Of a stretch of DNA of 22,578 nt, positions 1-5,415 are shown piece after piece. This DNA is from a virus. A program made the position numbers and the translations under genes. The stretch is taken from IMG/VR virus record IMGVR_UViG_3300001242_000097, positions 1 through 22,578 of that record, one strand, 5' to 3'. The notes beneath the pieces are model-generated. The model was not told where the DNA came from, did not search any database, and saw only the letters and a list, made by a program, of their open reading frames with translations. The stretch's first letter is position 1. Every line of letters begins with the position of its first letter.

Positions 1-70
1 ACTCATACATTGGCGAACTAGATAGTATTGTATGCTCGAATGATTTGGCGTGCCATATTATCTTCTTCAT
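1..70 (-). CDS. 5' fragment of a duplicated small gene, cut by window edge
   Basis: An ATG at 70 is preceded by the ribosome binding site AAAGGAGAG and opens a frame that runs off the left edge after 23 codons. These codons are identical at DNA level to the start of the gene at 988-1176, because both lie in a 101-bp exact direct repeat. The fragment starts MKKIIWHAKSF. Whether the rest of the gene matches its relative cannot be seen here. The function is unknown. It follows the gene at 73-723 with only a two-base gap, so the two are probably cotranscribed. Confidence 0.6.
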   Translation of the reverse strand, partial: MKKIIWHAKSFEHTILSSSPMYE

Positions 71-101
71 ATTTACTCTCCTTTCTCTTTAAGGTTAGAT
101 A
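1..101. repeat. Exact 101-bp direct repeat, copy A (open to the left)
   Basis: Positions 1-101 are identical base for base to 1107-1207. The repeat carries, read on the minus strand, the last codons of an upstream gene (ending SNLKEKGE, stop TAA), the ribosome binding site inside those codons, and the first 23 codons of the next gene. The right boundary is sharp: base 102 differs from 1208. The left boundary lies outside the window, so the true length may be greater. Confidence 0.95.
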
Positions 102-723
102 TTATCTTGTTAAATGTCCTCTCGGATAGTAGTTGGGATATAAAATCTAATACTAATCCCTCCCTTTCATCTTCCGACACCAAACCCTGTTGTAGGTTTA
201 TATCAAAATCACCATTTAGTTTCCTATATCTTTCTCTCCACTCCTCTTGCTTCTCTGATTCAACTAATGGTTCTGTATTTAATTCTTTTAACTCCCCTTT
301 CTTCCCTCTAAATATAACATCCTCATTATGTTCAACCTTTTCCAACTCTGATTTAAAATCTATATTCTTTGCTACTACTCCCCCTTGCTTCTCTGGTTCT
401 GTTGAACAGGTTGTTGTGCTTGTAGGAAAGTCTCCTATATAGGTTGTTGTTGATTCTGGTATTACAGTTCCCTCTGGATTAGAGTTTACATATTCTTTCC
501 CCTCTGGTTGCTCACTTTGTTGACATCTTTTCTCTTTAGGCAACAAGCTATCCTCTTTTGTTGACATCTCTGGTTGCTCTTGGGAATTCAATCGGTCTTG
601 ATTATATGCTTCTACTAATTCGTTTATCTTATCTACTATCTCAACACACCTATCTAATAATAATATTTCACCAATTTGGAAATCTTCTTCTCCTAGTCTT
701 TTTAACTTCTCAATCTTATCCAT
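73..723 (-). CDS. Unknown 216-residue early-region protein, low-complexity middle
   Basis: No family is recognised. The N-terminal 45 residues look helical and charged (LGEEDFQIGEILLLD..., then VDKINELVEAY). A hydrophilic linker rich in Glu, Pro, Ser and Thr follows at about residues 47-110, including two TTT runs. A charged C-terminal part, about 115-216, holds QEEWRERYRKLNGDFDI and ends SNLKEKGE. That ending is shared with the otherwise different protein at 1179-1379, because both genes end in the 101-bp repeat. There is no membrane segment or signal peptide. The start at 723 lacks a clear Shine-Dalgarno sequence, but no better start is in frame nearby. The ribosome binding site of the next gene lies within its last codons, so the two are coupled. 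Confidence 0.7.
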   Translation of the reverse strand: MDKIEKLKRLGEEDFQIGEILLLDRCVEIVDKINELVEAYNQDRLNSQEQPEMSTKEDSLLPKEKRCQQSEQPEGKEYVNSNPEGTVIPESTTTYIGDFPTSTTTCSTEPEKQGGVVAKNIDFKSELEKVEHNEDVIFRGKKGELKELNTEPLVESEKQEEWRERYRKLNGDFDINLQQGLVSEDEREGLVLDFISQLLSERTFNKIISNLKEKGE

Positions 724-771
724 CTTTTTATCTTAATAAATTAAATAGAGCCGTGTCGGGTCAATGAACGG

Positions 772-975
772 CTAGATTTCTACACCACCGATTCTTATTT
801 TTCCATCACCATCCCCTTCGAGGGATTCCTCACTATCATATATATGTTGTACACGATAACCATGTGTAAAGAACGAATCATCAGAAGAAGAATGAGATTT
901 TGTATCAATCGTGCTAATAGTCGTAAGTCCAATGACAAGAATAAAAGCCATTACATATATCATCCATTCTTTCAT
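772..975 (-). CDS. Small membrane-anchored protein, 67 aa
   Basis: No family is recognised. Residues 4-24 form one hydrophobic segment (WMIYVMAFILVIGLTTIS) with a Lys near the N-terminus, which fits a signal anchor or uncleaved signal peptide. The remainder, about 25-67, is short, polar and acidic (SHSSSDDSFF, then EESLEGDGDG) and would face outside if the anchor follows the positive-inside rule. The start is supported by AAAGGAGAG a few bases upstream. It lies between 988-1176 and 73-723 in the same operon. A surface or exclusion role is possible but nothing in the sequence shows it. Confidence 0.65.
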   Translation of the reverse strand: MKEWMIYVMAFILVIGLTTISTIDTKSHSSSDDSFFTHGYRVQHIYDSEESLEGDGDGKIRIGGVEI

Positions 976-987
976 TTCCCCTCTCCT

Positions 988-1176
988 TTACTTAACTAAT
1001 TTATATACGATTAAAATTCCAAATTCATTTTGATTTATAACGACAAACTCCTGTATATTATTTTTATTAAGAAATTTTACTAGTTTCTGCGAAGCCATCT
1101 CTCCAAACTCATACATTGGCGAACTAGATAGTATTGTATGCTCGAATGATTTGGCGTGCCATATTATCTTCTTCAT
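988..1176 (-). CDS. Unknown 62-aa protein, duplicated at the window's left edge
   Basis: No family is recognised. The protein begins MKKIIWHAKSFEHTILSSS and has an alternating hydrophobic pattern in the second half (FVVINQNEFGILIVYKLV), compatible with a small alpha/beta fold. There is no membrane segment. The ribosome binding site AAAGGAGAG precedes the ATG at good spacing and is embedded in the last codons of the upstream gene 1179-1379. Its first 23 codons and upstream region form the repeat found again at 1-101, so the gene exists at least as a 5' duplicate. The two copies may be full paralogues. Confidence 0.7.
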   Translation of the reverse strand: MKKIIWHAKSFEHTILSSSPMYEFGEMASQKLVKFLNKNNIQEFVVINQNEFGILIVYKLVK

Positions 1177-1207
1177 ATTTACTCTCCTTTCTCTTTAAGG
1201 TTAGATA
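1107..1207. repeat. Exact 101-bp direct repeat, copy B
   Basis: This segment equals positions 1-101 exactly. It covers the 3' end of 1179-1379, the intergenic ribosome binding site and the 5' end of 988-1176. Outside it the two upstream genes are unrelated, so the repeat marks a recombination or duplication junction inside coding sequence. Both upstream proteins keep the same frame through the junction. Confidence 0.95.
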
Positions 1208-1379
1208 AGAATTTCTTATTATCATCTTCAAGATTAGATACCAACATTAAAAGCATATTTGCAAGATTCTCACCGTTCTTTGCTAGTTGAGGAGGATATG
1301 CAATTATTGCCATCTTAATTCCTCGGAGTATTTCTTCTCTCCCCTTTATCCTAGACTCTTCTATTTCTTTCTGGTTCAT
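1179..1379 (-). CDS. Unknown 66-aa helical protein
   Basis: No family is recognised. The sequence is probably all helical: a charged N-terminal helix (QKEIEESRIKGREEILRGIK), then a more hydrophobic segment around AIIAYPPQLAKNGENLANML, then a charged tail ending SNLKEKGE that derives from the 101-bp repeat. It is too polar for a membrane protein. AAAGG lies upstream of the ATG at acceptable spacing. It sits in the run of small minus-strand genes between 1407-1619 and 988-1176. Confidence 0.6.
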   Translation of the reverse strand: MNQKEIEESRIKGREEILRGIKMAIIAYPPQLAKNGENLANMLLMLVSNLEDDNKKFLSNLKEKGE

Positions 1380-1406
1380 TACTCTAACCTTTAATAATTT
1401 AACTAA

Positions 1407-1619
1407 CTATTCCATCCACCCTACACACTCATTTTCGCAAAAGGCGTGGATATGTCCATTAACACTATTTGCCATTCCATAACGAATCTTTCCTCCACAA
1501 TAAGGACACTCTAATTCTCCAGATACATCTTTACCCTTCTTAATCTCTTCTCTATGTTTATCTAAAATCATTTTACGAACCACCCCTATCTTTTCTATTG
1601 TTTTATCTATTTCTTTCAT
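1407..1619 (-). CDS. Small zinc-ribbon protein, 70 aa
   Basis: Residues 38-65 contain two cysteine pairs, C38-P-Y-C41 and C61-x3-C65, with a His-x-His in between (G-H-I-H). This is a typical zinc-ribbon layout. The N-terminal 30 residues are a charged helix. The ribosome binding site AAGGAGG upstream of the ATG is among the best in the window. Small zinc-ribbon proteins of this type are common in phage early regions, where they bind nucleic acid or host proteins. The specific role cannot be read from the sequence. Confidence 0.7.
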   Translation of the reverse strand: MKEIDKTIEKIGVVRKMILDKHREEIKKGKDVSGELECPYCGGKIRYGMANSVNGHIHAFCENECVGWME

Positions 1620-1641
1620 CTCTATTCCTCCTTAAATTAAA

Positions 1642-2388
1642 TTAAACCTTTCTAATCTTTAATTTTTTAACATCTACTCCTAACGCTTTCGCAACCTCGT
1701 CCATAGAGTATTCATTACTCTTAATGCTCAATTCCTTCTCAACGTCTATTCCACTTATCTCCAGGAATAGTTCATTGTTCCAATTAGGCAATGTTAATGT
1801 CTTTCTTCTATCCTCATCACTCGCATTTTCCCAACTCTTCCTGAATGCCTCTTGGTATTCATAACTTCTTAAATAACCACCAGTCGTTTTATAAGTATCG
1901 TGTTCTGTCTTCTCTTCTTCTGTCATTGCATTTTCTGGTATCCATTCCGTAATATCAAAATAGAAGTAATCAGGAAACTCTAAATCGTTCATCGCAATCT
2001 CGCAGTCCATATTAAATATTCTTACTTTCGGTTCTGTAGTATTTAAGAACCCTGTATTACTATCCCCTGTATTCCAATTCCCTGTATTCCTATACCCTGT
2101 ATTCCGATTCCCTGTATTCCTATTCCCTGTATTACTATACCCTGTATTACTATACCCTGTATTCCTATCCCCTGTATTCCAATTCCCTGTATTCCTATAC
2201 CCTGTATTCCGATTCCCTGTATTCCTATTCTCTGTATTCCAATTCCCTGTATTCCTATTCCCTGTATTACTATACCCTGTATTCCTATCCCCTGTATTAT
2301 AATCCCCTGTATTACTATCTTCTACTACCGTTTTGATAGAATCCTTCTTCACATACTCAACCCCATCCACCACTATTTCGTTTTTCAT
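1642..2388 (-). CDS. Pentapeptide-repeat protein with conserved phage C-terminal domain
   Basis: Residues 25-119 are 19 tandem five-residue units of the form x-N-T-G-x, where the first position is mostly Arg, Ser, Trp or Tyr and the last is Asn, Asp or Tyr. Pentapeptide repeats are known to fold as a right-handed quadrilateral beta-helix. The NTG type resembles the NxGx repeats of several bacterial and phage proteins. One unit has Glu in place of Gly (NTE) and the last is NTT. The C-terminal domain, about 120-248, contains F-D-I-T-E-W-I-P, a KTTGGYL motif and an acidic C-terminus. I have seen this pairing in phage proteins of unknown function. The start at 2388 has no Shine-Dalgarno sequence. 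A role as a DNA mimic or adhesin is only a guess. Confidence 0.8.
   Translation of the reverse strand: MKNEIVVDGVEYVKKDSIKTVVEDSNTGDYNTGDRNTGYSNTGNRNTGNWNTENRNTGNRNTGYRNTGNWNTGDRNTGYSNTGYSNTGNRNTGNRNTGYRNTGNWNTGDSNTGFLNTTEPKVRIFNMDCEIAMNDLEFPDYFYFDITEWIPENAMTEEEKTEHDTYKTTGGYLRSYEYQEAFRKSWENASDEDRRKTLTLPNWNNELFLEISGIDVEKELSIKSNEYSMDEVAKALGVDVKKLKIRKV
2032..2316 (-). repeat. Tandem 15-bp repeats coding the NTG pentapeptides
   Basis: Nineteen consecutive 15-bp units, readable on the plus strand as variants of CCCTGTATTCCTATT, encode the pentapeptides. Differences cluster at the codons for the first and fifth residues. A higher-order unit is visible: the four-pentapeptide order RNTGN-RNTGY-RNTGN-WNTGD occurs twice, seven units (105 bp) apart. 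This suggests growth by duplication of blocks, and the array is likely to vary in length by recombination or slippage. Confidence 0.9.
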
Positions 2389-2421
2389 ATTAAAAATAAT
2401 TAAAATTAAAGTACACTCTAT

Positions 2422-2535
2422 GAGATACTCTGGGTAAGGATTTGAACCCTACATAGATATTGTCTAGCCGTCTAATATCGTCAATTGGGCTAAACGCATA
2501 CACTCCCTAGATACTTTCTGCCACCAAAGTACCTC
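2422..2535 (-). ncRNA. tRNA-like structured RNA with a perfect T-arm
   Basis: On the minus strand, 2451-2435 form a T-arm: stem TAGGG/CCTTA around the consensus loop TTCAAAT. A long terminal helix closes the element: GAGGTACTTTGG at 2535-2524 pairs with CCAGAGTATCTC at 2433-2422 over 12 bp with two G-U pairs. Between them GATATT/AATATC and TTTAGCC/GGCTAGA offer competing helices. At about 114 nt it is too long for an ordinary tRNA, and I could not place a seven-base anticodon loop or a normal D-arm. It may be a degenerate or unusual tRNA or a tRNA mimic. There is no encoded CCA directly after the helix. Confidence 0.4.
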
Positions 2536-2580
2536 ATACAGCATATTATTCAATTTTTAAGAGCAACTAAAAGACTATTC

Positions 2581-2622
2581 CTTGTTCGCAGGCAATAACT
2601 TAACCCACAATCAGGGAACAAG
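2581..2622 (-). other. Hairpin just after the 2626-2829 gene
   Basis: CTTGTTC at 2581-2587 is complementary to GAACAAG at 2616-2622, giving a 7-bp stem with a 28-base loop directly after the stop codon of the upstream gene. A short T-rich stretch (TCTTTTAG) follows about 8 bases further on. It may be a weak terminator or processing signal between the membrane-protein gene and the tRNA-like element. The 236-bp gap 2389-2625 holds no open frame that I would call a gene. Confidence 0.35.
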
Positions 2623-2625
2623 CTT

Positions 2626-2829
2626 TTAATTTAACATCACCTCACAGTACTCAACGCTATGTCCATTGTCTATGCAATTATTCAATGCCTTACTATATCC
2701 ATTTCCGAATAATACGATCAATAACCATATAAACAACAACCCCATTATAGAAAGTGCTATATAACCAAACCAGTAGAGTTTTAAGTTCTTGCTACTCTCT
2801 ACTTTTTTAATTCTTCCTAAAATTTTCAT
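2626..2829 (-). CDS. Small one-helix membrane protein with Cys pair
   Basis: A basic N-terminus (KILGRIKK) precedes one strong transmembrane segment at about residues 19-43 (YWFGYIALSIMGLLFIWLLI). The tail contains C52-IDNGHSVEY-C62. A C-x4-H-S-x3-C pattern near the C-terminus recurs in small phage and bacterial proteins, as far as I recall, without known function. The first gene behind promoter P1 is this one, with a leader of roughly 25 bases, so it is probably made early. It could act at the host membrane, for example in exclusion, but that is not shown. Confidence 0.65.
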   Translation of the reverse strand: MKILGRIKKVESSKNLKLYWFGYIALSIMGLLFIWLLIVLFGNGYSKALNNCIDNGHSVEYCEVMLN

Positions 2830-2840
2830 TCTTCATTGCC

Positions 2841-2903
2841 TTCAATTTATTTATATCTATATATTACTCCTCTAAAGTACCATTGCAAGTGCTTATAGTA
2901 ATT
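2841..2903 (-). promoter_or_regulatory. Promoter P1, one of two near-identical 63-bp boxes
   Basis: Read on the minus strand: -35 TTGCAA at 2888-2883, a 16-base spacer, and -10 TAATAT at 2866-2861. Identity with promoter P2 covers the 26 bases from the -10 into the transcribed leader (2866-2841) and the 20 bases around and upstream of the -35 (2903-2884, containing ACTATAAGCACTTGCA). The 17 bases between these blocks differ, but the spacing is kept. The conserved part upstream of the -35 could be an activator or repressor site. It drives the gene at 2626-2829. Confidence 0.75.
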
Positions 2904-3135
2904 ATTTCTTCTTTAACTTCCACTTACTAGGACTTGATTCTTTCTTTCTGAACACTCCATCAAAAGATTTGTAAAATCCTTCTTCTCTTGCCAACTTTGG
3001 GTGCTGGTGTATCTACATGTGACAGGGGTGGCATACTTTCCTAATAGACTTCCCATTGTTAGTTCTTCTGAAGTCATGATGGCCCTCTAGGTTACAGAAT
3101 ACATGACACCTTTCACACTTACCTGTTTCTATCAT
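2902..3135 (-). pseudogene. Zinc-ribbon/HNH-like gene interrupted by one in-frame TAG
   Basis: An ATG at 3135 overlaps the stop of the upstream gene (TAATG). The frame codes 40 residues with C7-x2-C10, then HHDFRR, and C35-H-P-C38-H-M, then meets TAG at 3015-3013. It continues in the same frame with IHQHPKLAREEGFYKSF and a lysine-rich tail to TAA at 2902. The continuation fits the small phage family with C-x-x-C-H-x-W-I-H-x-N-P-x-x-A-R, as I remember it. A Trp (TGG) at the TAG position would need one base change. Options are a nonsense mutation, a sequencing error, or readthrough. A 40-residue product with an intact cysteine cluster would be made in any case. Confidence 0.7.
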
Positions 3136-3440
3136 TAAAATCCTCTAAAAATAAAATTACCTCCCTTAGACTGTTTCAAGTCCTTAGCCTTTTGAACTTC
3201 CTTGCTTGATCGCAATTCAGGGTGTAGTTCTTGTACCTTTCTTCTAGCTCTGGTGATTGATTCAAAACTAGGGGCTTTCAGAAAATTGTCTATATTAATA
3301 AGCCCGTAACCAACACCCGCTTCTGCAACATACCCCATCGTGTACAAAACATTCCAGATTAGTTTCTTATCAGAATTCCTGCTTACAGGGGATTCTCTTA
3401 ATATCCTTAGAACAATATCGTATATATTCTTCTTGGGCAT
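3135..3440 (-). CDS. Conserved phage protein of unknown function, 101 aa
   Basis: The order LRESP-x-x-RNSDKKLIW, then a tyrosine- and glycine-rich middle, then APSFESITRARRKVQELHPELR looks like a small protein seen often in phage replication regions, where the ITRARRK-Q segment is the most constant part. The C-terminal half is basic and may bind nucleic acid. No enzyme motif is visible. There is no Shine-Dalgarno sequence at the start. The stop TAA overlaps the ATG of the next gene (TAATG), which points to coupled translation with the zinc-ribbon gene 2902-3135. Confidence 0.7.
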   Translation of the reverse strand: MPKKNIYDIVLRILRESPVSRNSDKKLIWNVLYTMGYVAEAGVGYGLINIDNFLKAPSFESITRARRKVQELHPELRSSKEVQKAKDLKQSKGGNFIFRGF

Positions 3441-3451
3441 ATCAATTAATA

Positions 3452-3565
3452 TTATAAATTAATTAACTTTGTGAATACACTCTTACCAGTATCTTTAGCT
3501 ATCAATCTTTGGGTTGGCTTCTTTGACTTCTTAGCTTTCTTAAATATTTTGAAGATGTTTTTCAT
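3452..3565 (-). CDS. Very small basic protein, 37 aa
   Basis: A 37-codon frame starts with ATG at 3565, preceded by CAGGAG at good spacing, and ends with TAA at 3452. The product begins MKNIFKIFKKAKKSKK and ends FTKLINL. Its first half is strongly basic and amphipathic. The good ribosome binding site and the fit in the gap between two genes support it as real. No function is known. It could bind nucleic acid or the membrane. Confidence 0.5.
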   Translation of the reverse strand: MKNIFKIFKKAKKSKKPTQRLIAKDTGKSVFTKLINL

Positions 3566-3577
3566 CTTAACTCCTGA

Positions 3578-3826
3578 TTAATTTATTTTAGGTCTTCTCC
3601 TGTAAAGTCCTACAGGAACGTTCCACAAGTTCAGTTTATCCCTATCTGCAAACCTATTTACTGTTCCATCAGGAAGCATAATTTCTTGTACGCCCCATCT
3701 CTCCTTTGCATACTTGCTTCTAAATCTCGTAGCGACTGTATTGATAGAATCTACCCAACCTTTAGGATATATCTCATTGAATACATCGTGTACTTGCATT
3801 TGTTTATCTTTATTGTATTTCCTCAT
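3578..3826 (-). CDS. Unknown 82-aa basic protein
   Basis: No family is recognised. The protein is soluble and basic (KYAKERWGVQ, ending YRRRPKIN), with a central stretch IMLPDGTVNRFADRDKLN that looks like a beta hairpin. It lies in the early operon behind the Rad52-like gene with a 16-base gap. There is no clear Shine-Dalgarno sequence. A nucleic-acid-binding role would fit its charge and position, but no motif proves it. Confidence 0.6.
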   Translation of the reverse strand: MRKYNKDKQMQVHDVFNEIYPKGWVDSINTVATRFRSKYAKERWGVQEIMLPDGTVNRFADRDKLNLWNVPVGLYRRRPKIN

Positions 3827-3842
3827 GTTTATCTAGTATAAA

Positions 3843-4373
3843 TTAAACTTTCTTCTGGCAATCGAAACAAAGAACTTTCTTAAACTTTCCCTTTGAATAT
3901 TCTGCAACTTTTTCCGTAACCTTCTCACCACATACATAACATACATCTGATTGCCCATTCTCAGGGGTTATAGCAGGGCTAGAACTAGCGGAACTGTCGT
4001 CCGAGTATCTTTGCACCTTCTCCATTTCTTGACGGCTAGGACGCTTATTCCCAGACATGTCCATATTTGCTAATGCTCTGCCAATTGCAGAGGTTTCGCA
4101 GTTCTCAGTCCAGCTACTAAAATTCACAGGCTCATACTCTCCACCTTCCTTGGTTTTTTGTTTCCCCATCCTTTCTTCTTCTGCTATCCCTGTAGCCTTA
4201 GGACATTTGTGTGTTTGATCTACCACGTTTAGATATATAAATGCTTTTACCATACTTCTATTACCATCTTGAAATAAAATCTTCGTAATGATTCTTCCAT
4301 CTTCGTTCTTAGCATAAAAATCTTTTATCCTCTTTGCTACGTCATCGTACTCGCTTAGATTAAACTTTCCCAT
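3843..4373 (-). CDS. Putative Rad52-like ssDNA annealing protein with zinc ribbon
   Basis: The N-terminal part (residues 6-50, SEYDDVAKRIKDFYAKNEDG and following strands) and the motif WTENCETSAIGRALANM at 89-104 match, from memory, a phage family related to Rad52-type single-strand annealing proteins, in which ETSAIGRAL is the hallmark. Such proteins promote phage recombination and repair during replication. A Ser-rich linker (about 125-140) leads to a C-terminal zinc ribbon with C145-x2-C148 and C169-x2-C172. The neighbours, a DnaD-like gene and small zinc proteins, agree with a replication and recombination module. The family assignment is by motif only. A general ssDNA-binding role is the main alternative. 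Confidence 0.55.
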   Translation of the reverse strand: MGKFNLSEYDDVAKRIKDFYAKNEDGRIITKILFQDGNRSMVKAFIYLNVVDQTHKCPKATGIAEEERMGKQKTKEGGEYEPVNFSSWTENCETSAIGRALANMDMSGNKRPSRQEMEKVQRYSDDSSASSSPAITPENGQSDVCYVCGEKVTEKVAEYSKGKFKKVLCFDCQKKV

Positions 4374-4375
4374 AA

Positions 4376-4660
4376 TTATAAGTTTCTATAAATTAAAACC
4401 TTACTTGCGTGTTCCTTACAGTCTGAACATATACCACTTTCATCAATATCTGCTCCACAGCAATTACTTGCTGTCTCGTGCGTCCCGAAAAATAAATCCG
4501 TAAATTTGATCTCCTCGTCATTCAAGTTATATTCCTTATCATTCACATATACCTTTGTAGTTTCTAACCTTGCTATCTCCAATCCTCTCATAAACCTTTC
4601 TACTATTTTCTGCCTATCCTCTAAGAACTCTTTGAATATTTTTTCTATTTTTTCGTTCAT
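4376..4660 (-). CDS. Small protein with C-terminal zinc ribbon, 94 aa
   Basis: The first 35 residues form a charged helix (EKIFKEFLEDRQKIVERFMR). A beta-rich stretch follows (TTKVYVNDKEYNLND), and residues 67-81 hold C67-C68-G-A and C78-x2-C81, which can bind one zinc ion. CCGA...CxxC is a common phage zinc-ribbon ending. The role is unknown. The gene lies two bases from the Rad52-like gene, so the two are probably cotranscribed from promoter P2. Confidence 0.65.
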   Translation of the reverse strand: MNEKIEKIFKEFLEDRQKIVERFMRGLEIARLETTKVYVNDKEYNLNDEEIKFTDLFFGTHETASNCCGADIDESGICSDCKEHASKVLIYRNL

Positions 4661-4668
4661 GGTATTTA

Positions 4669-4917
4669 TTAAACTAAGTTATGTTGTTTAGCTTCTGCGT
4701 AACTGTTAGACATCTTGATGACGTTATACATATTGTTCATACACTTTTCGTAGTTATCTGATTTATAGAATGCATTAACGAATGCCTGCGTCTTGGTTCC
4801 TGTCTTGGTTTTTGCATACTCTTCGTTCCTAGCCTTGTGGTCTAACTTGATTGGCTTTCTACCGTAGCTTTGATCTATTTCTTTAACAACGTTTGCTATC
4901 TGTTTTCTAATACCCAT
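4669..4917 (-). CDS. Unknown 82-aa protein, first gene after promoter P2
   Basis: No family is recognised. The N-terminal half is basic (GRKPIKLDHKARNEEYAK). The C-terminal half looks helical (KCMNNMYNVIKMSNSYAEAK). No cysteine pair or membrane segment is present. It is the first gene behind P2, with a leader of roughly 25-30 bases that lacks a Shine-Dalgarno sequence. As first gene of an early transcript it could be regulatory, but nothing in the sequence shows it. Confidence 0.6.
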   Translation of the reverse strand: MGIRKQIANVVKEIDQSYGRKPIKLDHKARNEEYAKTKTGTKTQAFVNAFYKSDNYEKCMNNMYNVIKMSNSYAEAKQHNLV

Positions 4918-4929
4918 TGTTATATATAA

Positions 4930-4992
4930 TTCAATTTATTTATATCTATATATTAGCATATACAAATAGACCTGCAAGTGCTTATAGTAATT
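4930..4992 (-). promoter_or_regulatory. Promoter P2, second copy of the 63-bp box
   Basis: On the minus strand the -35 is TTGCAG at 4977-4972 and the -10 is TAATAT at 4955-4950, with a 16-base spacer. The 26 bases from the -10 into the leader (4955-4930) and the 20 bases around the -35 (4992-4973) are identical to P1, separated by the same distance. The box begins directly after the stop codon of the upstream gene, as at P1. It drives 4669-4917 and the recombination genes behind it. Confidence 0.75.
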
Positions 4993-5402
4993 TAATCATC
5001 AAAGTCAATGAACTCTTTTCTACTACCCTTTTTATCCTTTTTCTGGTGTTCTAGGCATGACTTCCTACCAATGTTGTATATACTTTCTACCTTTGGATAT
5101 TTTGCTATGTAATGGAATTCTTGCTCTCCTGCCTTATATGGTTTACTTATTTCCCCAAGCCTCGCAATGTCTATTAAGTCATCAATCTCAAGATAAACCT
5201 GTTTAGGTGTTGACGGTATCTTTTCTTTGATATCATCTATAACCCATCTAAAATAAGAATACATTTGGGCTTTCTTTTCGATCATTCCATCCACAAGATT
5301 GAATCTTATATCCCCATCACGAGTTATAATTCCCTGTTTGAATAGCCAGTTGGCGTTATCTCTTGTTATCAATCCTACGTCTGTTTTTGCTAAGTCGTTC
5401 AT
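4992..5402 (-). CDS. Unknown 136-aa early protein
   Basis: No family is recognised. The protein is soluble and mixed in charge, with TPKQVYLEIDDLIDIARLG in the middle and a Lys-rich, then acidic end (KKDKKGSRKEFIDFDD). It directly follows the DnaD-like gene with a 13-base gap and no Shine-Dalgarno sequence, so it is probably translated from the same message. The position suggests a part in replication, such as a loader or partner of the initiator. That is inferred only from context. Confidence 0.65.
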   Translation of the reverse strand: MNDLAKTDVGLITRDNANWLFKQGIITRDGDIRFNLVDGMIEKKAQMYSYFRWVIDDIKEKIPSTPKQVYLEIDDLIDIARLGEISKPYKAGEQEFHYIAKYPKVESIYNIGRKSCLEHQKKDKKGSRKEFIDFDD

Positions 5403-5415
5403 ATTAAATAAATAC

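Noticed and set aside
50-442. Plus-strand frame opposite the 216-aa gene
   Set aside because: The Ser/Phe/Leu-rich translation is what an antisense reading of a Glu/Lys-rich gene gives. All other genes run on the minus strand.
2032-2316. CRISPR-like array of short repeats
   Set aside because: The 15-bp units are contiguous with no spacers and lie in frame in a protein gene as pentapeptide codons.
2581-2622. Second tRNA next to the tRNA-like element
   Set aside because: The region forms a single hairpin but has no T-loop consensus and no acceptor, D or anticodon arms.
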